64,000 bases of DNA from Amia ocellicauda (lineage: Eukaryota > Chordata > Actinopteri > Amiiformes > Amiidae): the NCBI RefSeq assembly GCF_036373705.1, contig NW_027102755.1, positions 1 to 64,000 on the forward strand, read 5' to 3'. Shown here in pieces: positions 19,511 to 29,810 of this stretch. The notes below the pieces were generated by a model, which saw nothing but the letters and a program-made list of their open reading frames with translations, did no database searches and was not told the origin of the DNA. The position numbers and the translations under genes are program-made. How positions within the stretch are numbered: position 1 is the first letter of the stretch; the number at the start of each line of letters is the position of its first letter.

Positions 19511-21218
19511 CACAATATGTACTGCTGGTCATAGCAATACAACAATAACAATACCCTGCACACAACACATGCCCTTAATAAGCTCCTTCTCTGTCAGAGG
19601 GCAGCCTGAGACACGTCTTGGAATCCAGCATGACTTCACTATTGACAAATAGTACATAGATTAAAAAAAAAAAGTTTCTACCTACTTTAGTCAGCTAATG
19701 TGTCACCTCACCCCTTTCTAGAAAATAAAATGATATTTGTTACATCAGTAATACTTGCATATCATATGAAAGAGGGAGACTGGGACACAGATTAATCTGA
19801 TTAGACATTAGTATTAAACTGGGATCTCTGACAGGGGTAAAAATAGAAGAAAACCAGGAAAGTGTCCCACCCCTATCAAGTCCCACCTGTGTTCACAGCT
19901 CCCAACGCATCTAACTTTCTGTGACAGGATTTGGATGAAGGAAGCTGCTCTGCATACCTGTCCTCCCCGAGGTAACTGGATTTAAACTGCATTTTAGGTA
20001 ACTTTTGTTTAATCATGCTGACAATGGATTTTATGTATTTTTTTCTTTGTTTTTATCCATCTTTAAACTATTGTTATATTATGATTTGTAACGTACAATA
20101 GTTTTAAAAGTCATCTGTCTAATTGCCACTTAGTGAACGGGTAGTTGGGGTTTCTTATTTGAATGGTTTCTTTTTTGGAGTTGAGTTGTTACAATGATCA
20201 CGATTTGTTTTCACATTTAGAGTTTGGTTTGTAGTGTGGTTTATTTGTTTATTTTACTTCACTAACCCCAGTTCACCTGTGGCATTTAAGATGAATAATT
20301 ATTGAATCGTTTATTGCATATCCTGCTTTTATTCTTGGATTTTTGCTTGTAATAAACTGTTAAACATTTTGTACAATTTATTCCGGTCTCTGCTTACTTT
20401 TATTTGATTAAAAAGATCTTGTAGGGGGAAACCTGAGTTGTGCGCATTATATCTAAAACTATTTGGGCGAAACGAGTGGCATGGTCAGTAATTTAGCCAA
20501 GGGTAGAGTGTACACATCAGCCACCTGGTTACAATTATTATAATGCACAAGACAATATGAATTATTGTGAAAAAAAAAATATATAGAGAGAGTCTGCCCA
20601 TGATGACATCTGTCTAGGTCACTCACAGCAATAATTGCCCTCATAGAAATCTTGCACAGCGTCAGGGGTGGCGGCGGGGTATGGCTTGGTTAGGCTACAG
20701 CCCCACTTTAGCACCACCATGGAACAACCAAGAATATCACCGAGCAGAATAAGTGCCAGCCAGTTCCATTTGTGTCACTGCGTCATTGCTGCGTGAGCAT
20801 GCAGTGTAGTGATGCAGCGCATCACACATTACACTGATCTGAGTCAAATTAGTTAACGCTAGCTAGCTATGTAAGTTGGTAAATTGGAACATTGTTAGCA
20901 TTATTATGGATCGATCCAACCACGACAACCGGCAGATTGTGCTCCTTTGAAAACGTAAATGCCGAGTTTGAATATATTTTAAATAATAGGGTCGATTTGG
21001 AAACTGTGCTGACTTTGTCGTGTTTTGTGTGGCCTCGGCGGCCACCTCTTGTGCTCCGTTAATTACTGTAGCGCTCTCTCTCTCTCTATCTGTCTCTCTC
21101 TGTGTCTCTCTATATCTTTCTTTGTGTGCGTCTGTGTGAGGGGAGTGTGATGCGTGATGTACAATCCGCTGGGTTTGCCAGACAATGTGAACGACTTTAA
21201 ATAGCATGCATAATAATT
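19511..21218. other. Unassigned end of block Q
   Basis: AT-rich sequence without recognised genes. AATAAACTGTTAAAC near 20,351 could be a polyadenylation signal of a lost transcript. A CT-rich simple tract (CTCTCTCTCTCTATCTGTCTC) lies at about 21,073-21,110. The equivalent is 57,139-58,859, which has extra bases near 58,425. Confidence 0.5.
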
Positions 21219-21310
21219 ATTGCCTGAACTCAGTAGTAGTGACCGTCCATGTCTGTTGCTCTCGATGTAATTTTGCGTGTGAAAAAAGGAGTCAGTGCAA
21301 TCGTCTAACC

Positions 21311-22002
21311 CAGTGGTTTTCAAACCGGTCCTGGAGTACCCCCTGCCCTGCTGGTTTTTGTTCCAACTGCAGCGTACATTTTGTTGTCTCAAATTTGCAT
21401 AGTAGTTATGCTAATCAAATATAATTTTGCTTAGCAACACGAGTTGCTTGATTAGCAACTTAAATTGGTCTACCAATTATCAAAAGTGGTGATTATTTGT
21501 TCTCACACAAACCCGCAGCGCAGCCAAGTACTCGGATATGGGCGTGTCTGGTGTAATTGGAAAGCTACAGCCCTGCCCTGTATGAGTGACAGACCCGCTG
21601 GCCAATGAGGGACGGGATTCGGGTAACAGGGCACGGAGTGCGGGCCGCCTCTCGGGCGTCACAATAAAATAAAAAAAATACGCGTATCTTAAAGGGGAGG
21701 TACCTCAGCATTGCTTATACGCATTTTCGATGCTTGATTTGGGACGGAAAAACGTATTTTAATGCATCGCAGAATCAGCGAATTGATGAAGAAAATACAT
21801 CGCAAATGGAGGTGAATTTGTCTCACATTTTGCGATGTGAACCCTGACAAAATGTTCACTGCAACTGAGGTCTTAAATTGCTTAATTGAATCCTTAATTG
21901 ACCTAACAAAGCAATATACCATTCAATTAAGTAATTAAAACCTAAATTGGAACAAAAACCAGCAGGGCAGGGGGTACTCCAGGACCGGTTTGAAAACCCA
22001 TG
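21311..22002. mobile_element. hAT-type MITE, copy in block P2
   Basis: Same element as at 93-784, at the same place in the repeat block and with the same flanking duplication. It was duplicated with the block rather than inserted independently. Confidence 0.8.
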
Positions 22003-22123
22003 ATCTAACCCATAGCAGCCTAATGCGTGGTATTTCTAGCTACTGGGAAGGGTGCTATTTTATTGTGTATGTATTCACACTGAAATTCAGACGTTGCATT
22101 ACGGGTTCGCCATCCCTGCCATA

Positions 22124-22145
22124 GTGTGTGTGTGTGTGTGTGTGT
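22124..22145. repeat. TG microsatellite (22 bases)
   Basis: Orthologous position to the run at 906-937, shorter here. Confidence 0.95.
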
Positions 22146-22593
22146 CAGTCCGACAGAGCAGAGCAGCGGCTGCAGCTGCGTGATTTCCAATGACACCGAC
22201 ACGTTCAAAAGAACCGTAACGTCGGAGCTCATCAATACTACAGTCTTTAATCATTTAGCACCGGGGCCCGTTTAATACCGGGTTGGTACACAGCCCTTCT
22301 CATGGCCAGTGAAGCAGTGTTTTTGTTTCTTATCTAGTGAAGTGAATGTGCTAACGTTACTTAAAGGTTAAGCTTTCTAGCTGACGTTTTATTTGCGAGT
22401 CTACCAGCTCCTCACTTTTGCCATGTTCAGCTTCGCCTATCATACCTGGTGTTCATGCCTTGCAAGAAATGTGGCCATTGCCTCTCTGCTTCTTTCGATT
22501 CCTTTTCCTCTCTGTCCCCTGATTTTTGCCTTTGGTGAGGCATTTTGACTCGCTAGTCAGTTTCCGCTTTGCTGAGCTGCAAAATGCACATCA

Positions 22594-22983
22594 GTGTGTT
22601 CCGCACATCTGACTGGCCAAGTGTTTCGACCGCACCATTTTCACAATAACAGCGGGGGAGTGGGGTATCAGATGTCCCGCTGCGTGAGGCTTCCTCTAGT
22701 TCAACTGCGTGTTGAGCTTTCTTTTCATACTTTCCCTACCATGGAAGATACTCTCAAAAAGTGGATACAAAATATTTGGTGTGAGCAGTTCAGCATAACC
22801 CCTCATACTATCGTCTGCAGTCGCCACTTTCAAGAGGAAGATATGAGTGAGCCTAAGCTCCAGGCTAAACGGTCCCGAATTAATAAATTGCACAGTTTAC
22901 TGTACAACCATGATAATAAGAAATCAATTCTGTACAACATGAAAAACAGGACAAAAATCATTTCACTGATTCTAGGATTTTGA
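22594..22983 (+). pseudogene. THAP-domain protein fragment, copy 2
   Basis: Same frame and length as 1386-1775, with a few substitutions (EEDM for EEDL; K to E two residues later; D to H near the LDSLL segment). The VCSRHF core is unchanged. It was duplicated with block P. Confidence 0.6.
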
Positions 22984-25349
22984 AAATGGGGCGGGGGCCA
23001 TAAGGAGGCCATGATTATTACAGAGAGGTCTGCTAGGGGGGTCTGGGGGCATGCTTTTAAAATTGGTTTTAAAAACTCAGTTTGTAAGTCAAGATTGAAG
23101 CAAATTACAAGGATAAGCTGGGCTATTCATAACAATCCAGCATTAATGTACCACCATATTTGCTACCATTTGCTAGTGACAAATGTATTTTAAAATGAAC
23201 ACAATAGACAACGGTGATGCCTTCTTGCCATGAACACAAGACAATACAGACAACTTTTCCACCCGCCTCACCCCCAAAAGTGCTTCAATATGGACACATT
23301 CCTTGAGCATGTGTTCAGTGCAAGAGGGAATGGTATTAGTGAACAAAATAGGGTCCCCTTAATATGCAAAAATAAAGAAAATGCCTGACTGGAGAGAATG
23401 GGTACACAACTCCCCCAAACATCACTAGAATGCATCTTTAACACTGTATGTTAAGAAGTACCTTTTACAACAAAGTGTTGTAACGTCAAACAAGTATTTA
23501 CATGCAAAACAAAATCTATGTATTAATGTCTGAACAATAAGTTATGAGTGTAACATTCAATCCCTGGACCCTTATGTAACATTATATACTGTGCAAATAT
23601 ATACAAATAGGTCAAATAAAAAACAGCACTTATTTGTTCAATACATGGCAAAAAGGTGCTAAAATGATTTACCAAGAAAAGAACACAAAAACTTGTGAGC
23701 TAAAACATATTTTTTTAACAATCAATAACAAACAATAAATAACATTAACGATTAGTATTATTTTTACTAAAAAGAAAATCATATTTGTTTTAGTTAATAT
23801 GATTAATGTATATAAAAAGTATTTACTTTGAAAAACCACACTATTAAATGAAAATACATTTTAACACTATAACAAGGTAATATAGTACAAATATAACTGA
23901 AGAAACAGTAACAGCTAAACACTCAAAGATAGAGGAGGAGCAACCTCCTCTGCCTCTGTGGACCAGCCTCCACTGATGTATGGTAACCCTAAACTAGCTA
24001 TCACCATTCATCAAATTGTCAGTGTCATAGCAGAAATAAAATCCAGCACAGCAAGAGTATTTCAATGGTCAACTTACTGCGCACTGTCTGGTCCTGAGAC
24101 TGACCTGCAGTGCGCATTGGAGAGCAGAGCGCAGCAGCAGGTGTGTTTGATCCAGAACTGCTCTCTCGCACCTCTATGCACCAGCCTCCTCTGGTATGTA
24201 GGTAGGTAGCAGTGGCCACACTGAACACAGGGCCCGATCTGTAATCAATGTATACCAGTGATGGCACCAGTGACTTTTCTAGTCTTAAACCCCCCCCACC
24301 AAGAATTGGGTCTGAGTTCATGGTCATTATGCTTGTACATTAGTGTATGCGTACAGTTACAATTTACAGTATCCTTGTATGTGCTCGCTTTGCTTTGTGG
24401 AATGATGTTCGTTGCTTTATTGTTGTGTGTTTCAGATGATCATTTTATCATTTTCAGAGTTAACATAACTATAGATTCAGCAATAATTTGGTGTTCATAT
24501 GTGTGTAGTGTTATCGCTATTCAATATAGTGTGCCCAGTGTGCATAATGAGAAACATGTTCAGCTCATCTGCTCTGATGTTATGGATATCAAATATGTCA
24601 ACCCTCCACAGACACACACACACAGAGACACAGACACAGACGCACTAATAGGGACAAATTTTACTCCCTCAATAAACAGGCGGACAAGGAATAATCAGGA
24701 CCTGATTTAACTGAAATAATACCAAAAAAGTTTATTGAGCTACAACGAAGCGCTCCGGAGATGGTCACTGGGCAAGACACATCTAAAGTTTTTCTAAAGA
24801 ACTTGCTATCATATACAAGAGGACTCCCTTTGGTTTCTGGGCAACTAGATGATGGTAATGAGGTACCTCAAACTTTAACACACACGTCTCCTGTGTCTTA
24901 CATTATGTTCTTTCTATGTCCTTGGATGAAAATGTTTTTCTAAAAATCACCTGCACAGAACTACTGTACCTGTCCTCTCCGGAGCCATACACAAAGCTTA
25001 AATTCATATATGGGTTACACAATCTTGCTGCAACAATGGTGGGAATATAATATATTTGGCACTCAGACAGGGCACTGTCCCACATCACACACAGAGACAC
25101 ACACACACAAGCACAGACACACACAGACAGCCAGACAGACACAGACAGTGTGCTTGACAAATACTTCCCCTCACAGTCAAGTCAACATGAGCCGCATTAT
25201 CTAAAAGAAGAACCCATCATTTCCTTTTGTGTCAATATCAGCGAGACAGGGATTAAAAAACACATCTGAAAATGCTACTTCTACAAGCACGCTGAGATGC
25301 CCCGTCATCAGTAGGCGTGCAGAACAGTACGGTGACAAATGTCTTGCGT

Positions 25350-25440
25350 GGCTCTGTGGCGCAATGCATAGCGCGTTGGACTTCTAGTGAAAAGGGCAGT
25401 GGTCATTCAAAGGTTGTGGGTTCGAGTCCCACCAGAGTCA
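25350..25440 (+). tRNA. tRNA-Arg(TCT) with intron
   Basis: The acceptor stem GGCTCTG pairs with CAGAGTC, with one G-T pair. The anticodon loop is CTTCTA (anticodon TCT), followed by an intron of about 18-19 bases and TTCAAAGG. The T arm carries an intact B box GGTTCGAGTCC. Vertebrate tRNA-Arg(TCT) genes are known to carry an intron here. One conserved D-loop base is changed (AATGCATA where other copies have AATGGATA), which damages the A box and tertiary contacts. No T-run terminator lies close downstream; the first TTTT is about 95 bases away. It may be a weak gene or a recent pseudogene. Confidence 0.85.
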
Positions 25441-25664
25441 GTGCTCACTTCATGAAACTTAGAGCTTGCTGGGCTTCCTCGTGACAGCCAGAGGTATCTT
25501 GCAGTCAAGTGCCTCGCTGATGCCTTCACTTCTTACTTTTCTGGAATGCCAACTTTGTCCCAAATCCTTGCTTGACTATCAAGACCTCATACGCTGCTTC
25601 TTTTCCTAGCCACTGTCACTGTACCAGTCCCCCTCCGTGTCAGTTGCATCTCCGGGAACAGCTG

Positions 25665-25746
25665 GATCAGGTGGCCTTGTACTTAAGGCCATGGACTACT
25701 AAGCCGTTGTATTTTGCACCCGTGGCTTTCTATCCCACCATCGTTG
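25665..25746 (+). pseudogene. tRNA-Ser(GCT)-like pseudogene
   Basis: The order GGTGGCC, TTAAGGC, ATGGACT, then a variable arm around TTGCAC, matches a vertebrate tRNA-Ser. The anticodon position reads ACT instead of GCT. The T loop reads GGCTTTCTATCCC where a B box GGTTCGAATCC would be expected, and the acceptor stem is only partly complementary. It is decayed and probably silent. It lies about 225 bases after the tRNA-Arg, consistent with an old mixed tRNA cluster. Confidence 0.65.
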
Positions 25747-26037
25747 TGGGCATTCCTTGTTTGACATTTCTTGACGACTGACGCCGTGTACGTCCAATGG
25801 ACAGTTCCAAGATTCGCAAGACAGAGCTACTTGTGCATTATTGCCCGCTTAACCTGGCTGCCTCTCGAGTGAGCAAAGCCATTTTACCAAATAGAAGAAC
25901 CCATCATTTCCATCCGTCTCAAAATCAGCGAGACAGGGATTTAAAAAACACAACTGTAAATGCTACTTGTCAAATCACGCTGAGACGCCCGGTCATCTGC
26001 AGGCATGCAGAAGAGTATCTTCGTCGTACAGTTTTGT

Positions 26038-26076
26038 GGTTCTGTGCCACAATGGATAGTGTGCTGGACTTCTAGT

Positions 26077-26077
<1 letters not shown>
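26038..26077 (+). pseudogene. tRNA-Arg(TCT) 5' half running into CA repeat
   Basis: GGTTCTG, then GCCACAATGGATAG and CTTCTAGTGA, follow the 5' half of the tRNA-Arg gene to the start of its intron. From there the sequence becomes a CA microsatellite and the 3' half is absent. About 150 bases upstream also match the upstream flank of the full tRNA at 25,350, so the gene and its flank were duplicated before truncation. Confidence 0.75.

Positions 26078-26116
<39 letters not shown>
26078..26116. repeat. CA microsatellite replacing a tRNA 3' half
   Basis: Pure AC run of 39 bases that begins inside the tRNA intron sequence. The unit 2 allele at 63,750-63,780 is shorter. Confidence 0.95.
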
Positions 26117-26121
<5 letters not shown>

Positions 26122-26232
26122 TACAATTCAATATTCAATGTGCAAACAAGTTTAGCCAGAAGAAACAGAACTCTTTCAATCAATAAATCATGAATATACA
26201 TTACAAATCGATTCAGAATATGCATAATACAA

Positions 26233-26619
26233 TGTAAAAGCCAGACACAGGGATGGAGAGAATCTCTGGTTCCGTTGGTGTCCGGGCTTTATTGTGGTTC
26301 ACAGGGTAAATGGGACAAAATACAAGGGGTAAAAACAACCAAAACGAAACATCCACACAAAACAGGGTGCTCCGGGCAGTCAGGGTTGGGAGTGTCAGTC
26401 CTCCTTCTCAGCGGGTTAGCTGCCTCCATCTGGGAAGGAGAGGGATTAAATAGAGAAGGCACAGCTGCCACTGACGTCACAATCGCCTCGGTGCTCATTG
26501 CCCGCAACCGTGAGTCCACAGCCTGTTAGCGAGGGAGTGACAACACAGCTGTGGCACATGAGCACCTCATCAGCAGACGTCAGCAGCAGCCGTGCCGTGA
26601 CAGACAGCGGCCTGTCACA
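26233..26619 (-). mobile_element. Solo LTR of the Gmr1-like gypsy family
   Basis: Reading the minus strand, it starts TGTGACAGG and ends TTTTACA, with TG...CA ends. It matches the 5' LTR at 37,763-38,130 and the partial LTR at 6,790-7,036. It is flanked on both sides by TACAA (26,228-26,232 and 26,620-26,624), a perfect 5-bp target duplication. No internal sequence remains, as expected after recombination between two LTRs. A polyadenylation-type AATAAAG is seen on the minus strand. Confidence 0.88.
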
Positions 26620-26639
26620 TACAATTGTATATTTCCTGC

Positions 26640-27037
26640 GTTCCGTTCCTGCACTCTCTCATTCACCCATTCTAGCTGAGGCAGCCAGTGAGCCCACACA
26701 CGTGCTATCCCTTCCTCTTCCTCTCACTTCACTGCTATATCAGCGATGACATCATAGAAATCTCTCACCTGACAGCAATGACATTACAGAGCACATACAT
26801 TATGTCTCTCGCCACACTGTCAGTGTTGACTTTCTCGCTCAGTATGCCAGCTCTCCCGGAAACACTGCAATACGTGGATGAGTTTGTACCATTTTTGGAT
26901 GCTCTACCCTGCTGGGGCGGAGCTGTGATCCAGCTGAAAAGCAGGTCAGGCATGTGGGCACCTGGGCAGCGAAAGATGTATTCGTAATGAAGAGAAACCC
27001 AGGTCCAACCCTCCGGTCCAGCCACAGACAGCCACAG
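26640..27037. repeat. R-type repeat, diverged copy 1
   Basis: Shares GCACTCTCTCATT, TCAGCGATGACATC, ACGTGGATGAGTTTGTACCA and GCTGTGATCCAGCTGAAAAGC with 41,010-41,408, clearly homologous but far more diverged than the recent duplications. No protein is recognised in any frame. It seems to be ancestral flank of the tRNA cluster unit. Confidence 0.8.
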
Positions 27038-27231
27038 AAGTAGTATAGATGGCGGCATCACTTATTTTGACAGCTGGAAGTCCCGCCCTCCCTATGAACC
27101 TTTGAACGGGAACTCCTCTCTCCTTCCCAGCACCCCCCTTGGGTTACCATTTGACCCTCCCTTGTCAGCCATCTTGGATGATATCGGCTATTTTGGATGT
27201 CAGCCATCTTGGCTGATATCGGCCATTTGTA

Positions 27232-27244
27232 AGGTCATAGGTCA
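27232..27244 (+). promoter_or_regulatory. Perfect DR1 motif (AGGTCATAGGTCA)
   Basis: Two AGGTCA half-sites spaced by one base, the consensus bound by RXR heterodimers and HNF4-type nuclear receptors. It lies beside several ATGGC motifs. The same 13 bases occur inverted at 35,978-35,990. Binding in vivo is not shown. Confidence 0.45.
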
Positions 27245-27354
27245 TCTGGTAAGATGGTAGCCATTTTGTTAGGGTGACATCCATCATGGTGAGTGTCCAA
27301 GTGCACCTCACCCTGCTGGTGTGGAGATGTAACGTTTAATAGCGTAAACTGTGT

Positions 27355-27561
27355 TTTTAAGGTTATATTGTTTTCATGATACTGTGTTGGAAAATTAAGA
27401 AATAAGAAAATAAAAGTTTTATATATTTTAGGTTGTAATGTTTTATGATACTGTTTAAGTAAATAAAAAGAATAAGAAAAGTTATATATATATATATATA
27501 TATATATAGGTTATATTGTTTTATGAAACTGTTTTGGTAAATTAAAAAATAAGAAACATTT

Positions 27562-27629
<68 letters not shown>

Positions 27630-27662
27630 TTTATATAGAGAATAAGAAAATAGAAGTTTTAA

Positions 27663-27723
<61 letters not shown>

Positions 27724-28160
27724 ATTATATTGTTTTATGATACTGTTTTAGTAAATAAAAAGAATAAGAAAAGTTATATATATATATTAGGTTATATTGT
27801 TTTATGAAACTGTTTTAGTAAATAAAAAAATAAGAAAAGTTTTAAATATATATATATATATTTAAGGTTATATAGAGAATAAGATAATAAAAGTTTTATA
27901 TTTTATTTTAGGTTAAAATGTTTTATGATTTGTTTTAGTAAATTAAAAAATAAGAAAAATAAAAGTTTTATATATATACAAGATTATATTGTATACATTT
28001 AAGAAAATAAACGTTTTATATATATTTAAGGTTACAATGTTTTATGATACTGTTTTAGTAAATTAAAAAGAAATATGAATATTTACTCAGAGTGGGATTT
28101 GAACCCACATGTGTTTTTAGTTTATATGTTTTATGATTAGGCTTAGGATGATACTGTGTT
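27355..28160 (+). repeat. AT-rich minisatellite (60-80-bp units) in left arm
   Basis: About eight to nine units built on TTTTATGATACTGTTTTAGT, AAATAAGAAAA and AGTTTTATATATAT, separated by AT runs up to about 80 bases. The right-arm counterpart is 35,405-35,870. Confidence 0.88.
28086..28113 (-). pseudogene. tRNA T-arm fragment (tRNA-Leu-like)
   Basis: On the minus strand GTGGGTTCAAATCCCAC forms a perfect T arm with a B-box-like core, followed by TCTG as in tRNA-Leu acceptor ends. No other tRNA arms are upstream. The mirror copy is at 35,394-35,421 (plus strand). Confidence 0.35.
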
Positions 28161-28629
28161 TGCAAAATAAAAAGGTAAGAAAAAATCAATTAAGAAATGT
28201 ATAGACTTACATATATTGCATGTCATTACATATATATTTAAGCAAACACAGATAAACACACATACCTATAATCTCTTTAGTTTATATTTATCAATAGACA
28301 ATAGAGAACAACAGTGAAATGTATAGAATTATATCTGTACATTTTGACCAGCACTGTACTTATTATATTTGTTACATTAGTGAATGCTCAAACGTAGCCT
28401 TAACATGTATCATATTTAAGAATATACTGCATTTCATTCAATTACACACACACACACACACAAACATATATATATATCTTGTTAGGTTTTATTTATCAAT
28501 AGACACTAAAGACATGCACACCACTTTTCTTAGAGAGACACAGTGAAGCACTATTTGTGAATACTCATATGTAATAAATAATATATGTATATATGATTTG
28601 TTTGTGCTTTAATGTATAGAATTAATAAA

Positions 28630-28662
<33 letters not shown>

Positions 28663-29810
28663 GGTGACTTTTATTGTGACAAACAAGCATTTTACAACAT
28701 GGAACATAGTCAGAAGTAGAAAAAGATACTCCATGAAATGTTTTATAGATACTTGTAATCATTAATTTCTTGTTCACAACACCAACATTGGACAGAAAGA
28801 AACACTGACCTGTACGGAGTAATGTCATTTCCAGCATATTCCATATATATTCTATTCAGTCTTTCACTCTTGGCTTCTTTTTCAAAGTTATACCAGGTTC
28901 TGGTGACAAAGTACATCAGGTATCTATTGTAAATAAAGTGAGAAACACTTAAGTTTCTATTCCTTTGGAAATACCTTATTTTTCAAACCTACAAATACAT
29001 GGTGACAACTGCAAGCATGACACACATACAAAACACAGAAATAGGGACCACATTGCAAGGATATAATAAGCACAAATAGTATTTTACTGCAAATTTTAAG
29101 TTTTGTAAAATTATTTATATAACTTCTAGGAGTAATCTGCAAACTACATAGTGAAAATGCAATCAGTCTTCAGGAAACACACACAGCAGACTGAAATAAG
29201 CACAACGTCATATTTATATGAACCAAAACTGCATTCTACTAAACCCTGAAACTCTGAAAAATCACTACAAACTCTGTGTTTTGTAAAATGGCTTATTTCA
29301 CAGACACAGAAACAAATAGGCTCACCCTCAACATATTCCAACACTTGTTATGATGTAAACTTAAAGGTTTACCAGTAGTACAGGGGTATTATTAATCTAT
29401 TCATGCAACTTTTAGACACTTGTCTACTACAGAGCTAACAACTGCATTGATAGCGGGTAGCAGGGCTTTGACAATGCTGTGCGGTGGGGTTTAAAATGAC
29501 TTTGTAGGCCAGGGCTTCAAAACCTTACCCCATTTTAACATTTTCATATTAGCCTCCAACCCCTAAAATACTAAGACATGTTTTTTTGTATCATATGTAT
29601 CATGTTGTATTACTATGTACATTAATGTGGTTTATAATTTTGATTTAATTTGACATAATTTTATCATATTTTTAATTACAAATTCATATATATAAATAAC
29701 AAATACTATATAATAATAGTCATAATAATGCAAAAACATATTAAGCAATCATATTTTTACTTACAAAATAATATATATAAAATAACAATATCGAGCGTGG
29801 TATTGACGGT

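Larger units (their letters stand above)
21219..25147. repeat. Block P, copy 2
   Basis: Direct repeat of 1-3,850 at an offset of 21,218 that drifts with small indels. With copy 3 it shares the 91-bp segment absent from copy 1 and the variant just right of the CAGACA tract (GTGCTTGACAAATAC rather than GTGCCTGACAAAAAC). Copies 2 and 3 are therefore closer to each other than to copy 1. It runs into block R at its right end. Confidence 0.93.
3850..26360. repeat. Large tandem duplication, visible part of unit 1
   Basis: This interval (Q, P copy 2, R) reappears from about 41,493 to the window end with the same order, orientation and disabling mutations. The offset is about 37,643 near the integrase, 37,603 at the Tc1 transposase and 37,641 at the start of P; the changes come from small indels. 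Since the unit is about 37.64 kb, it also includes the middle region to about 41,490, whose second copy would lie beyond the window. Confidence 0.93.
27038..29791 (+). repeat. Long inverted repeat, left arm
   Basis: Reverse complement of 33,721-36,238, apart from indels mostly in AT-rich repeats. The outer boundary is at AGTAGTATAGATGGC and the inner boundary at AAAATAACAATAT. It contains a minisatellite of about 60-80-bp AT-rich units, long AT runs, a CA tract and about 1 kb of nonrepetitive sequence. Arms separated by 3.9 kb could form a large stem-loop. Confidence 0.92.

Noticed and set aside
20863..21392. Overlapping minus-strand frames rich in Arg/Glu/Thr
   Set aside because: They are translations of a CT/GA-rich simple tract, with no domain.
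27480..27720. Repeated units with AT spacers, considered as a CRISPR array
   Set aside because: The unit length varies, spacers are pure AT runs and the genome is eukaryotic; it is a minisatellite.
29144..29344. Identical 66-codon frames in both arms (also 34,173-34,373)
   Set aside because: Identity follows from the inverted repeat; composition is not protein-like and no family is recognised.
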